49,248 nucleotides of DNA, from NCBI RefSeq assembly GCF_900111025.1, contig NZ_FOFN01000006.1, positions 1 through 49,248 of the forward strand. Reading direction: 5' to 3'. Position numbers and translations under genes: made by a program. Positions 14,416 to 23,690 of the stretch are shown piece after piece (position 1 is the stretch's first letter; each line of letters starts with the position of its first letter). Under the pieces are notes generated by a model. That model had not been told where the DNA came from. It was given only the letters and a program-made list of their open reading frames with translations, and made no database searches. The DNA comes from Hyunsoonleella jejuensis (GTDB lineage: Bacteria; Bacteroidota; Bacteroidia; Flavobacteriales; Flavobacteriaceae).

Positions 14416-15741
14416 TTATTTCACCTCATGGTAATGGTCGTCCCATTCTTTAGGATGCGGATCGTGTAATTTATCTAAAGACTTTGCTACTAACATAGAT
14501 ACTGTGGCATCTCCAGTAACATTTACAACGGTTCTGCACATATCTAACGGTCTGTCTACAGCAAAAATTAAGGCGAGTCCTATAGGTAACAATTCAGCAG
14601 GAAACCCTATAGATTCTAAAACAATAACTAGCATTACCATGCCCGCACTTGGCACTGCTGCACTACCAATTGATGCCAATAGGGCTGTTAAAACAATTAC
14701 AAGTTGGTTGGTAAATGTTAATCCTTCTGGCCAAATTACCTGCATAATAAATACAGCAGCAATACCTTGATATAAACTTGTGCCGTCCATATTTACAGTA
14801 GCGCCAACAGGCAACACGAATCCAGATACTTCCTTATCTACCCCTAAATGTTCTTCTACACGCTCCATGGTTACAGGCAACGTCGCAGCACTACTACTTG
14901 TAGAAAATGCCAAAAGTTGCGCGGGACTTATTTCTTTTAAAAACCACATTGGTGATTTTTTTGCATAAACACGCACTAGCAACAAATAGAAACCAATCAT
15001 GAGTATTAGTCCTCCAACTACACAGAAGGCGTAAAACAATAGCTTAATAAGTATTTCGGTATCATCAAAAGCAATAATTACATTCGCTAATAAAGCGAAA
15101 ACCGCATAAGGTGCAAATAACATTATTAAATCTACCATTTTCATGACGACCTCGTTTAGTGAATCAAAAAACTTCACTAAGGGTTCCGCTTGTTTTTCAC
15201 CAATTAACAGCAAACAAATACCAACGAACAACGCGAAGAAAATTACTTGTAGCATTGATGCTTCAGAAAAGGACTTAAAAATATTACTTGGAAAAATATC
15301 TACTAAAGCCTGCAGCGGACCTGCATCTTTTTGAGCCGCTGCCTTGGCAAGTTTATCTGTAACACCAGCATCATTTTCGTACTTCATCTTTATTTTTTCA
15401 ATAGTATCCTGAGGCATACCTTCACCCGGTTTAATAATATTAACAATACTTAAACCAATTACTATAGCCACTAAGGTGGTAAAAATGTAAATACCGATAG
15501 TGCGCAACCCCATCGATTTTATTTTTGATATATCTTTTAAATCTGAAATACCTTTTATAAGTGAAGCCAAAATTAAAGGAACGGCAATAAGTTTTAGAAG
15601 ATTAATAAATATGGTTCCGAAAGGAGAAATCCAATCGCTTACAAAACCTTTCCCGCCTTCAATACCATTCATAATAAAACCAAAAATGATTCCGAGAACC
15701 ATGCCTATTATAATCTTCCAATGTAATGCTAGTTTTTTCAT
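14416..15741 (-). CDS. Dicarboxylate/amino acid:cation symporter (GltP/DctA type)
   Basis: A 441-residue inner-membrane transporter of the glutamate/dicarboxylate:sodium or proton symporter fold. Re-entrant loop HP1 contains the serine-rich AFSTSSSAATLPVTM. Transmembrane segment 7 carries GATVNMDGTSLYQG with the NMDGT cation motif. HP2 has ASIGSAAVPSAGMVML. The last helix carries DRPLDMCRTVVNVTGDA, where the Asp/Arg pattern contacts the substrate. Family members take up glutamate, aspartate or C4-dicarboxylates, and the specificity is not readable with confidence. It is transcribed toward arsB (convergent) and appears monocistronic. Confidence 0.93.
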   Translation of the reverse strand: MKKLALHWKIIIGMVLGIIFGFIMNGIEGGKGFVSDWISPFGTIFINLLKLIAVPLILASLIKGISDLKDISKIKSMGLRTIGIYIFTTLVAIVIGLSIVNIIKPGEGMPQDTIEKIKMKYENDAGVTDKLAKAAAQKDAGPLQALVDIFPSNIFKSFSEASMLQVIFFALFVGICLLLIGEKQAEPLVKFFDSLNEVVMKMVDLIMLFAPYAVFALLANVIIAFDDTEILIKLLFYAFCVVGGLILMIGFYLLLVRVYAKKSPMWFLKEISPAQLLAFSTSSSAATLPVTMERVEEHLGVDKEVSGFVLPVGATVNMDGTSLYQGIAAVFIMQVIWPEGLTFTNQLVIVLTALLASIGSAAVPSAGMVMLVIVLESIGFPAELLPIGLALIFAVDRPLDMCRTVVNVTGDATVSMLVAKSLDKLHDPHPKEWDDHYHEVK

Positions 15742-15832
15742 AGGTTTTATTATGCCTCTCTACAGAAAGGATTATTTATTAAAAAAATTGAGGTGACAAG
15801 ATACGTATTTTGAGTATTTACTGAAAACCTTA

Positions 15833-16573
15833 TTAGATGGCGTTTGGCGTTTCTGGATCTCTTCTAAAAACTTCGATAAGATTAAACAGCATAATACAAA
15901 AAATTACCCATATGGCGCCGGCGATAAAACCTCCTGCTATATCGGATGGGAAATGCACTCCTAAATAAATTCTACTAATGCCAATGCTTATTATAAGTAA
16001 CGTAAACAACACTATAGCAGATATTTTAATAAGCAAATGCATATTAAATTTATAAAACAAGTATATTAAAAAACCATAGAAAGCCATTGCCGCCATAGCG
16101 TGTCCACTAGGATAACTTAAGGTTTCTACGGTTACTAAGTGCTCAATTTCTGGTCTTGCTCTATTAATTGCCCGCTTTAATATAACATTTGAAAGTGCTG
16201 ATAAAAATAACACTACTGTGATTTGAATTACATATTTTCTTCGTTTAAACACCATAAGAGAAACTATTGTGGCCAGAATAAGAACAACAAGATAACCATA
16301 TGCATCTCCAATATGCGTAACAGCAACAAAATAATTAGTTAGGGTCGGCGACCGATATGAAAGCACTTTATCGGTAATTGTCTTATCATACGCAGCAAGT
16401 GTTTCCGTAGAAAGTGTATCGGTAAGTTCAATAAAAACATTTATGCCTAATACAACAAGTAGTAATGTAAAAACAAGAACTATTACATAAGGTAATGTTA
16501 CATCATAACGATGGAGCTTATTTCTTAAAAAAACTCTTAATCTTCGAATGAATATCAAAAGAATCTTAATCAT
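15833..16573 (-). CDS. PAP2-family phosphatase, membrane-bound
   Basis: A 246-residue membrane protein of the type 2 phosphatidic acid phosphatase superfamily. All three catalytic motifs are present: KRAINRARP (about 133-141), PSGH (155-158) and SRIYLGVHFPSD (200-211), with the nucleophile His207. Substrates in the family include phosphatidic acid, undecaprenyl diphosphate and phosphatidylglycerophosphate. The motifs face the periplasmic side, as is usual for recycling of lipid carriers. About 300 bases separate its start from the aroC gene upstream; that gap contains a structured repeat. Confidence 0.92.
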   Translation of the reverse strand: MIKILLIFIRRLRVFLRNKLHRYDVTLPYVIVLVFTLLLVVLGINVFIELTDTLSTETLAAYDKTITDKVLSYRSPTLTNYFVAVTHIGDAYGYLVVLILATIVSLMVFKRRKYVIQITVVLFLSALSNVILKRAINRARPEIEHLVTVETLSYPSGHAMAAMAFYGFLIYLFYKFNMHLLIKISAIVLFTLLIISIGISRIYLGVHFPSDIAGGFIAGAIWVIFCIMLFNLIEVFRRDPETPNAI

Positions 16574-16727
16574 AGATAGCGCTATTTAATGTTTGTAATT
16601 CTAAAATTAGCATCATTTTATGGAAAGACCGTGCGGAAACGCCATCAATTTTAATCTGTTTTAAAAATTTGAATATCTGTAAACAAAGTTATTGCTATGC
16701 AAAAAAATGAATTTTACAAATATTTTA

Positions 16728-16870
16728 GCCCCGATTGAAGCGGCATCCTTTTTTATACTACCAAAATAGACTAATAGTTTAAATTTTTAAACAACCATTA
16801 TAAAACAGCAAGAACGCTAGTTATTATAATGAATAAAAAAGATATAGCGGAAAGCGGGAAATAGCTCCTG
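16728..16870 (+). repeat. Structured intergenic element, copy A
   Basis: Conserved ends GCCCCGATTGAAGCGGCATC (16728-16747) and AGATATAGCGGAAAGCGGGA (16840-16859) flank a variable AT-rich interior. CCTTTTTTAT (16747-16756) pairs with ATAAAAAAG (16833-16841), and GTTTAAATTTTTAAAC sits near 16777. A second member with the same end signatures (GATTGAACGGCAT and AGTGAAAGCC), but a different interior, lies on the minus strand at 37386-37474. The gap 16574-16876 holds only this element. I recall similar sequences in other flavobacterial genomes but know of no assigned function. Confidence 0.55.
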
Positions 16871-16876
16871 AAAACA

Positions 16877-17938
16877 CTATGAATATATTTTATTGATTAA
16901 ATAAAAATCGGCTAACACTAATGCTGCCATAGCCTCCACAATTGGAACAGCTCTAGGCACCACACAAGGGTCGTGACGTCCCTTACCTTGCATTTCTACA
17001 ATGTCACCTTTTTTATCGATAGTTTCGTATTTCTGAATTAAGGTTGCTACCGGTTTGAAAGCTACATTAAAGTATATATCCATACCATTACTAATTCCGC
17101 CTTGAACACCTCCAGAATAATTGGTTTTTGTACTACCATCTGCATTAAAAGCATCGTTATGTTCGCTTCCATACATAGTGCTACCGTTGAAACCACTACC
17201 ATATTCAAAACCTTTTACGGCATTTATAGAGAGCATGGCCTTACCTAATTCGGCATGTAATTTATCAAAAACTGGCTCGCCGAGACCAACGGGTACATTT
17301 TTAATTACACAACTAATAATACCGCCAACGGTATCTCCTTTACTGCGCACTTCCTTAATATATTGCTCCATTTTGGCAGCCATCTGTTGGTCTGGGCAGC
17401 GTACTATGTTCGATTCAATTTGCGATAAATCAATATCGGTATAAGGCTTATCAAGTTTAATAGTGCCCACACTAGAAACATACGCATAAATCTCTACGTC
17501 TTTAAGTACTTGTTTTGCTATGGCCCCTGCTACAACACGACAAGCGGTTTCTCTTGCTGAACTGCGGCCGCCTCCTCTGTAATCGCGAATACCATACTTT
17601 TTATCGTAGGTATAATCTGCATGACTTGGACGGTAACTATCTTTTATATGAGAATAATCATGAGATTTTTGATTGGTATTTTCAATAACAAAACCTATAG
17701 GTGTTCCTGTAGTCTTTCCTTCAAAAATACCAGAATAAAACTTTACGCCGTCGGGTTCTTTGCGTTGGGTTACAATAGCAGATTGTCCTGGTTTTCTCCG
17801 GTTTAATTCGTTTTGAATGGCCTCCATATCCAATTCAATTCCTGGAGGGCAACCATCAATTACGCCACCTAATGCAGGCCCGTGAGATTCACCATATGTT
17901 GTAATATTAAAAAGTTTTCCAAAGGAATTTCCTGCCAT
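16877..17938 (-). CDS. aroC: Chorismate synthase
   Basis: A 353-residue enzyme that converts 5-enolpyruvylshikimate 3-phosphate to chorismate with reduced FMN, the last common step of aromatic amino acid synthesis. The family signatures are clear: GNSFGKLF and [21 protein letters not shown] at the start, [20 protein letters not shown] with [15 protein letters not shown] (about 104-142), and [16 protein letters not shown] toward the end. The length is usual. It is transcribed away from the divergent LpxH-like gene and no other aro gene is adjacent. Confidence 0.97.
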   Translation of the reverse strand: MAGNSFGKLFNITTYGESHGPALGGVIDGCPPGIELDMEAIQNELNRRKPGQSAIVTQRKEPDGVKFYSGIFEGKTTGTPIGFVIENTNQKSHDYSHIKDSYRPSHADYTYDKKYGIRDYRGGGRSSARETACRVVAGAIAKQVLKDVEIYAYVSSVGTIKLDKPYTDIDLSQIESNIVRCPDQQMAAKMEQYIKEVRSKGDTVGGIISCVIKNVPVGLGEPVFDKLHAELGKAMLSINAVKGFEYGSGFNGSTMYGSEHNDAFNADGSTKTNYSGGVQGGISNGMDIYFNVAFKPVATLIQKYETIDKKGDIVEMQGKGRHDPCVVPRAVPIVEAMAALVLADFYLINKIYS

Positions 17939-18132
17939 GTCTAAAATTTTTCGCTAAAATAAACTATAGCCTTCAATTACGCTAATTTTTCAATACAATC
18001 AAAAACAACTATTTGATAACATTTATCTAACGATATCCTGATAATTAGTTAATTAATTAATAATCTTCACGTAATACTAAAAGATGTTATTTGCATGGAA
18101 CTAATACAACATTATTATAACCTGCAATTCCA

Positions 18133-18978
18133 TTGAAAACCAAGCGTAAAGTAGAAATAGCTGTAATTTCAGATGTGCATTTAGGTACATACGGCTGTCA
18201 TGCTAAAGCACTACTAACCTATTTAAATAGCATCAACCCTAAGAAATTGATATTAAATGGGGATATTATAGATATTTGGCAATTTAACAAGCGTTATTTC
18301 CCAAAATCACATTTAAAAGTGATAAAAAAAATAATGGATTTTGCTGCGGATGGCGTTGAAGTATTTTACATTACAGGAAACCATGACGAAATGTTACGAA
18401 AGTTTAGTGACACTAGCATTGGAAATATTTCAATTGTTGATAAACTTGTTTTGGATTTAGATGGTAAGAAAGCATGGTTTTTTCATGGTGATGTGTTTGA
18501 TATTTCTATTCAAAATGCAAAATGGCTTGCTAAATTGGGCGGCTATGGTTATGATGTGCTTATTCTCCTAAACAGATTTACAAACTGGATCTTAGCCAAA
18601 CAAGGAAAAGAGCGGTACTCGCTTTCAAAAAAAATTAAAAATAGTGTAAAAGGCGCCGTAAAATTTATTGCTGACTATGAAAACGTAATTACCGATTTAG
18701 CTATTGATAACGGCTATGATTATGTGGTTTGCGGACATATACATCAACCTAAAATGGAAATAAGAGAAAACAAATATGGAAAAACCATGTATTTAAATTC
18801 AGGAGATTGGGTGGAAAACTTTACGGCTCTAGAGTACCAATTTAAACGTTGGAAAATTTATGCCTATAACCATGATAAGTTATCTCCTTTCTTTGCCGAT
18901 GAAGATATTAAAGAAATGGAAATAAAGGATTTGATTGCCGCTATTACTATAGTTGATAAAAATGCAAAGGCTAAATAA
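18133..18978 (+). CDS. lpxH: Metallophosphoesterase, UDP-2,3-diacylglucosamine diphosphatase type
   Basis: A 281-residue calcineurin-fold hydrolase. The five metal-site blocks are complete: SDVHLGTYG (about 14-22), GDIIDIW (43-49), GNHDE (82-86), HGDVFD (117-122) and CGHIHQPKM (about 199-207). In this phylum such proteins are the LpxH-type enzymes that cleave UDP-diacylglucosamine to lipid X in lipid A synthesis. The start is taken as TTG at 18133 (reading MKTKRKVEIAVISD) because the conserved N-terminus begins there and no nearby ATG gives it. Its stop overlaps the convergent dehydrogenase gene by eight bases. Confidence 0.85.
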   Translation: MKTKRKVEIAVISDVHLGTYGCHAKALLTYLNSINPKKLILNGDIIDIWQFNKRYFPKSHLKVIKKIMDFAADGVEVFYITGNHDEMLRKFSDTSIGNISIVDKLVLDLDGKKAWFFHGDVFDISIQNAKWLAKLGGYGYDVLILLNRFTNWILAKQGKERYSLSKKIKNSVKGAVKFIADYENVITDLAIDNGYDYVVCGHIHQPKMEIRENKYGKTMYLNSGDWVENFTALEYQFKRWKIYAYNHDKLSPFFADEDIKEMEIKDLIAAITIVDKNAKAK

Positions 18979-21889
18979 GCGCTTCTTTTAAAATAGTTAT
19001 TGGATGTTTTGCAGCGCTACCTGTACCATCCTTAATTTGATGCCTGCAGCTGGTACCATTTGCTGCAATAATTGCATTCTCAGAAGCTTTTCTAACTGCA
19101 GGAAATAAAGTTTGCTCACCAATTTGCATGCTCACCTCATAATGATCCTTTTCATAACCAAAACTACCTGCCATACCGCAGCAACCACTTGGTATAATTG
19201 TAACTTTATAATGCTCCGGAAGATTTAATATAGAAAAACTTGATAATTGGTTGCCCATTGCTTTTTGATGACAATGTCCGTGGAATTTTACGTGTTTTTC
19301 TTCTGAGGTGAATTGTTTGGGTGTAATATGCCCTAATTCTATTTCTTTATGCAAAAACTCTTCAATCAAAAATGCATGTTTTGCGACGGCTTCTGCGGAA
19401 GTTTTGTCATCTGCCAATTTTAAGTATTCGTCTTTAAAGCTTAGAATTGCTGAGGGCTCAATACCGATAAGTGGGGTTCCTTCTGAAATTAAATCTTTAC
19501 AATATGATATGTTTTCATTTGCAATGGCTTTGGCTTGGTCTAAAAAACCTTTTGACAGAAATGAACGTGCAGATTCCAAATGGCATATTGGGATTACTTT
19601 ATATCCTAGTGTTTGGAGTAAAACAACACAATCTACAGCAATATTCGATTCCAAATAATTGATAAACTCATCCACATACAGATATACGGTTTTTATTGAC
19701 TTAATGTGGTGGTCATCGCTTTCCTCAATCCAACTAGGAGTATTGTTTAGAGACGAAAAAGGCTTAGTTACTCGCGGTAAACTTCTGTTTAAATGTATTC
19801 CTAAAGCATTTTTAATTATCGATGACGTAAACTTATTTTGAAAAAGTTTGTTGAATAATTTTGGTGCCCTAGAAGCTATTTTATTGTATTTGGTTGACTT
19901 CGCAAAGAATTTGTCCTTGAACTTAAAACCATTTGCTTTTTGATATTGGTACTGAAATTCAGCCTTTAAACTTGCAACGTCCACGCTGCTTGGGCATTCA
20001 CTGCCGCAAGCTTTACAGCTTAAACACAAAGCAAACACTTCTTTTAATTCCTCGTGGTTGAATTTATTAGACTTGTTGGAATGGGTTAGAAATTCGCGCA
20101 AGGCGTTGGCTCTTGCCCTTGTGGTATCTTTTTCATTTCTAGTGGCTCTGTAACTTGGGCACATCGTACCGCCAAATTCTGGAAGTTTTCTACAATCTCC
20201 CGAACCATTGCACTTTTCGGCTTCTCTTAGAATACCTTCAGATTTAGAAAAATCTAAAAATGTTTCTATTTCTGGTTCTTCCCTATCAGCTTCATATCTT
20301 AACGATATATCCATAGGAAACGCATCTACAATTTTACCGGGATTGAAAATATTATCAGGGTCAAAAGTAGACTTTATGCGTTTTAAAATTTGATAATTAT
20401 TATCACCAATCATCAAGGGAATAAACTCTGCACGTACAATACCGTCGCCATGTTCACCGCTAAAAGATCCTTGGTATTTTTTTACTAAATGTGCTACATC
20501 GGTAGTAATTTTTCTAAACAGCGTTACACCTTCCTTTTGCTTTAAATTTAAAATTGGTCGCAAATGCAACTCCCCTGCTCCTGCATGTGCATAATAGATA
20601 GCCTTCTGGTTGTAGGCCTTCATTAATAAGGTGAAATCTGAAATATAACTTGTTAAATCCGGAAGAGCCACTGCAGTGTCCTCAATACATGCTGCCGATT
20701 TTTCATCTCCAATAATATTTCCCAGCAAGCCTAAACCTGCGCTTCTTAAGTTATTGGCTTTATCAATTGCGTCGCCTTCTAAAATGGGATTAGCGTAACT
20801 TAAAGCACCTAATTCTAAGGTTTTAATCAATGCATTAGCCTTTATTCGAGCGTCCTTTAAAGTTGTTGATCTTACCTCGCACATTAATATTGCTTCAGGG
20901 TCTCCTACTAAAAACCGCCTGTTTTCTTGTTGCATTTTATTACGCTTAGTGCAATCTAAAATGGTTTTGTCCATCATTTCGCAAGTGAACAAATTGTGCT
21001 TCATAACTGGCACTACGGCATTCAAACATTTTTCAATAGAATCAAAATGTGCTGGCACCATAATTCTATATTCTGGAGGTAATTCGTCTAATTTTAATGT
21101 AATTTGTGTAGTAAATGCTAATGTGCCTTCACTTCCTGCAAGCAACTTACACATATTAAACTTCTCAGAACTATTAGAGAAGATTTCAGTTTTAATCAAC
21201 TCATCAATAGCATAACCCGTATTTCTTCTGTGAATTTCGGGTTTTGGAAAATGTTCATTTATTTCGTTTTGAACCTTACTATCTTTAAGTTCATGATAAA
21301 CTGTTCGATAGATCTGCCCTTCGAGCGAATCCAATTTGGTTTTTTGTATAAATTCTTCTGAGGATATTTCGCCAAAAGTGACTTTGCTTCCATCGCTCAA
21401 AATAGTTACAAGCTCTAAAACCTTATCGCGAGTAACACCATATTTTATAGAAGTTGTTCCAGACGAATTGTTGCCTACCATTCCTCCAATCATACATCGA
21501 TTAGACGTGGAGGTATTTGGACCAAAAAAAAGACCATGTGGCTTTAAAAAATTATTCAGTACATCCCTAACAACTCCTGGTTGTACGGTGACTGTTCTTG
21601 CGGATGTATCAACACTTATAATTTTGGTAAAATATTTTGAAACATCCACCACAATACCCTTACCCACACATTGTCCTGCAAGAGATGTACCCGCGGTTCT
21701 TGGAATTAATGAGGTTTTATTTTCTTTTGCATACCTAATTAACTCCTGTATATCAGTACTATTTTTTGGATAAGCCACGGCCAACGGCAACATTCTATAA
21801 ACTGAAGCATCTGTGGCATACAAAGCTGTCATTAAACTATCGTAAAGTAGTTCTCCCGAAAGCTTTGATTTTAAGAGTTTTAACGGCAT
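18971..21889 (-). CDS. FAD-linked oxidase / Fe-S protein fusion (GlcD-GlcF type 2-hydroxyacid dehydrogenase)
   Basis: A 972-residue fusion. The N-terminal half (to about 540) is a PCMH-type FAD domain with PRTAGTSLAGQCVGKG and FGPNTSTSNRCMIGGMVGNN, followed by the FAD-oxidase C-terminal domain (GEHGDGIVRAEF). The second half has two ferredoxin-like cysteine clusters, CNGSGDCRK with CPSY and CLSCKACGSECPSS, then a CCG domain with HCHQKAMGN and PSGCCGMAGSFG. This fits membrane-associated D-lactate or glycolate oxidation feeding electrons to quinone. The substrate is not certain. The FAD and Fe-S parts, separate in the GlcDEF complex, are one chain here. It diverges from the 22027 gene. Confidence 0.9.
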   Translation of the reverse strand: MPLKLLKSKLSGELLYDSLMTALYATDASVYRMLPLAVAYPKNSTDIQELIRYAKENKTSLIPRTAGTSLAGQCVGKGIVVDVSKYFTKIISVDTSARTVTVQPGVVRDVLNNFLKPHGLFFGPNTSTSNRCMIGGMVGNNSSGTTSIKYGVTRDKVLELVTILSDGSKVTFGEISSEEFIQKTKLDSLEGQIYRTVYHELKDSKVQNEINEHFPKPEIHRRNTGYAIDELIKTEIFSNSSEKFNMCKLLAGSEGTLAFTTQITLKLDELPPEYRIMVPAHFDSIEKCLNAVVPVMKHNLFTCEMMDKTILDCTKRNKMQQENRRFLVGDPEAILMCEVRSTTLKDARIKANALIKTLELGALSYANPILEGDAIDKANNLRSAGLGLLGNIIGDEKSAACIEDTAVALPDLTSYISDFTLLMKAYNQKAIYYAHAGAGELHLRPILNLKQKEGVTLFRKITTDVAHLVKKYQGSFSGEHGDGIVRAEFIPLMIGDNNYQILKRIKSTFDPDNIFNPGKIVDAFPMDISLRYEADREEPEIETFLDFSKSEGILREAEKCNGSGDCRKLPEFGGTMCPSYRATRNEKDTTRARANALREFLTHSNKSNKFNHEELKEVFALCLSCKACGSECPSSVDVASLKAEFQYQYQKANGFKFKDKFFAKSTKYNKIASRAPKLFNKLFQNKFTSSIIKNALGIHLNRSLPRVTKPFSSLNNTPSWIEESDDHHIKSIKTVYLYVDEFINYLESNIAVDCVVLLQTLGYKVIPICHLESARSFLSKGFLDQAKAIANENISYCKDLISEGTPLIGIEPSAILSFKDEYLKLADDKTSAEAVAKHAFLIEEFLHKEIELGHITPKQFTSEEKHVKFHGHCHQKAMGNQLSSFSILNLPEHYKVTIIPSGCCGMAGSFGYEKDHYEVSMQIGEQTLFPAVRKASENAIIAANGTSCRHQIKDGTGSAAKHPITILKEALI

Positions 21890-21943
21890 TGTGTTAATAA
21901 ATCTTGCATATGCGTAAATATATATACAATTTTAGCATTATTT

Positions 21944-21972
21944 TTGTTCTGGTTTATAAAATCATAAATTTG
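21944..21972 (+). promoter_or_regulatory. Bacteroidetes-type promoter for the 22027 gene
   Basis: TTG (21944-21946), 18 bases, then TAAATTTG (21965-21972) is a complete match to TTG-N17-23-TAnnTTTG. Transcription would start near 21977, giving a leader of about 50 bases before ATG 22027. Confidence 0.7.
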
Positions 21973-22026
21973 ATCTCTAATTAAAAAAAAGATCACAAAT
22001 TATTAATGAATAAAAACTAAAAACTT

Positions 22027-22521
22027 ATGAAAAAATTATTTTTATTAGCAATTGTAGCCTTAGGATTTGCCTTTAACACAAGTGCTCAAACCATTTCGGA
22101 TAATGCTATCGGACTTCGCTTAGGAGATAGTGATGGCTTTGGAGCAGAAATTTCGTATCAGCGCGCATTGGGGGAGAACAACAGACTAGAGCTAGATTTA
22201 GGCCTTAGATCTGGTAATAACTTTGATGGTTTCAAATTGGCTGGTTTATACCAATGGGTATGGTTATTAGACGGTGACTTTAATTGGTATGCGGGTGTTG
22301 GTGCCGGTATAGCTTCTTATAGTTTTGATAATGTACCTCAAGGTTTTGATGACAGCGAAACTTTTATTTTTGCAGCAGGTGACATTGGTATTGAATATAA
22401 TTTTGATATACCGCTTCAATTATCTTTAGATTTTAGACCAGAAATAGGTTTTGGAGATGAAGCGTATGGCAGTGACGACCTAGATTTTGATATCGCATTA
22501 GGTATCAGATATCGATTCTAA
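22027..22521 (+). CDS. Small outer-membrane beta-barrel-like protein
   Basis: A 164-residue protein with a signal peptide (MKKLFLLAIVALGFAFNTSAQ). The mature part alternates hydrophobic and polar residues in beta-hairpins (GFGAEISYQRAL, RLELDLGLRSG, WYAGVGAGIASY, LSLDFRPEIGFG) and ends in GIRYRF, whose terminal Phe is typical of outer-membrane barrels recognised by BamA. An eight-stranded barrel is likely. The function is unknown. It is monocistronic, with its own promoter and a strong terminator at 22543-22570. Confidence 0.82.
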   Translation: MKKLFLLAIVALGFAFNTSAQTISDNAIGLRLGDSDGFGAEISYQRALGENNRLELDLGLRSGNNFDGFKLAGLYQWVWLLDGDFNWYAGVGAGIASYSFDNVPQGFDDSETFIFAAGDIGIEYNFDIPLQLSLDFRPEIGFGDEAYGSDDLDFDIALGIRYRF

Positions 22522-22542
22522 TATATGATAGAAACATATTCT

Positions 22543-22570
22543 AAAAAGCACCCTAAGAAGGGTGCTTTTT
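22543..22570 (+). terminator. Rho-independent terminator after the barrel gene
   Basis: A perfect 12-bp stem AAAAAGCACCCT (22543-22554) and AGGGTGCTTTTT (22559-22570), with loop AAGA, is followed by more T residues. It begins 21 bases after the stop codon. Confidence 0.9.
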
Positions 22571-22597
22571 TATTATACTAATTACTACTAAGAAGGT

Positions 22598-22605
22598 TAT
22601 ATTTG
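22598..22605 (+). promoter_or_regulatory. Candidate -7 element for the Gfo/Idh gene
   Basis: TATATTTG is an exact TAnnTTTG match 20 bases before ATG 22626. The -33 region shows only a TTA-like sequence, so the promoter is partial by consensus. Confidence 0.5.
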
Positions 22606-22625
22606 AATTATATAAATTTTTAAAA

Positions 22626-23600
22626 ATGAAAACCATAAAATGGGGATTTATAGGTTGCGGTAGTGTAACCGAAGTAAAAAGCGGACCTGCCTATCAGTTA
22701 ACAGAAGGTTTTGAAGTTGTTGCTGTAATGCGAAGGAATATAGAAAAAGCTAAAGACTACGCAAAACGACATAATATCAATACATTCTATAATGATGCTG
22801 ATGCGCTTATAAATGATGAAAATGTAGATGCTATATATATTGCAACACCGCCAGACAGTCATAAAACCTACGCCTTGAAAGTAGCTAAGGCAGGAAAACC
22901 TTGTTGTATAGAAAAACCAATAACCCCGAACTATCAAGACAGCTCAGCAATTCTAAATGCTTTTCAAAGTGCTAATATTCCACTTTTTGTAGCATATTAC
23001 AGGCGTTCACTTCCAAGGTTTTTAAAAGTAAAGTCTTGGTTAGATGACCATAAAATTGGAGAAATTCGTCATGTAAATTGGCTGTTCTGCAAACCCCCAA
23101 ATAATTTAGATTTAAATAAAACCTACAACTGGCGCACCGATGCTAAAATTGCTCCAGGGGGGTATTTTGATGATTTGGCAAGCCACGGCTTGGATTTACT
23201 GGCATTTTATTTGGGAGAATTCAAAGATGCCAAAGGAATATGTGCAAACCAGCAGCACCTGTATGATGCCTATGATACTATATCTGCAACATGGATTCAT
23301 GAAAATGGTGTAACCGGAACAGGAAGTTGGAATTTTGGTAGCAACGAACGTATTGATAATGTGACTATAATTGGTAGTAAGGGTACAATTACGTTTTCAA
23401 TTTTTCAAGATAACGCCATACAATTAAAAACGAAAGATTTTAAAGAATCCTTAGTTATTGATAATCCAAAACATATTCAACAATATCATGTTGAAGGGAT
23501 AAGAGACGCACTAATAATCAATAATTTTAAACATCCGTCTACGGGTGCAACTGCAGTTCATACCAGTTGGGTTACGGATAAAATTCTGGGGCAACTGTGA
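22626..23600 (+). CDS. Gfo/Idh/MocA family NAD(P)-dependent oxidoreductase
   Basis: A 324-residue protein. The Rossmann nucleotide-binding motif GFIGCGSVTEVKSGPAY (about 7-23) begins at once. IYIATPPDSH (about 70-79) and the EKP motif in CCIEKPI (about 92-98) are family hallmarks for cofactor and catalytic lysine placement. The C-terminal half is the substrate-binding sheet. The family oxidises or reduces sugars, inositols or their derivatives at one carbon; the substrate is open. The next gene, 90 bases on, encodes a ThuA-domain lipoprotein, echoing the rhizobial ThuA-ThuB pair for disaccharide utilisation. Confidence 0.9.
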   Translation: MKTIKWGFIGCGSVTEVKSGPAYQLTEGFEVVAVMRRNIEKAKDYAKRHNINTFYNDADALINDENVDAIYIATPPDSHKTYALKVAKAGKPCCIEKPITPNYQDSSAILNAFQSANIPLFVAYYRRSLPRFLKVKSWLDDHKIGEIRHVNWLFCKPPNNLDLNKTYNWRTDAKIAPGGYFDDLASHGLDLLAFYLGEFKDAKGICANQQHLYDAYDTISATWIHENGVTGTGSWNFGSNERIDNVTIIGSKGTITFSIFQDNAIQLKTKDFKESLVIDNPKHIQQYHVEGIRDALIINNFKHPSTGATAVHTSWVTDKILGQL

Positions 23601-23611
23601 TAAATAATTCA

Positions 23612-23665
23612 GTGTTAAAGATATTTATGGTTTAAAATTTTATATAGAATTATTTATCTTAACAC
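23612..23665 (+). terminator. Weak inverted repeat, possible terminator
   Basis: GTGTTAAAGATA (23612-23623) pairs with TATCTTAACAC (23655-23665) with one bulged base, across a 31-base AT-rich loop. ATATTATTTTTTAG follows. It might end transcription between the Gfo/Idh and ThuA genes, or regulate the latter. The evidence is limited to the inverted repeat and the T run. Confidence 0.3.
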
Positions 23666-23690
23666 AAATATTATTTTTTAGCTAATCTTT

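Noticed and set aside
14504-15334. Several plus-strand frames inside the symporter gene
   Set aside because: The minus-strand symporter has all family motifs over its full length. The plus-strand frames have no motifs.
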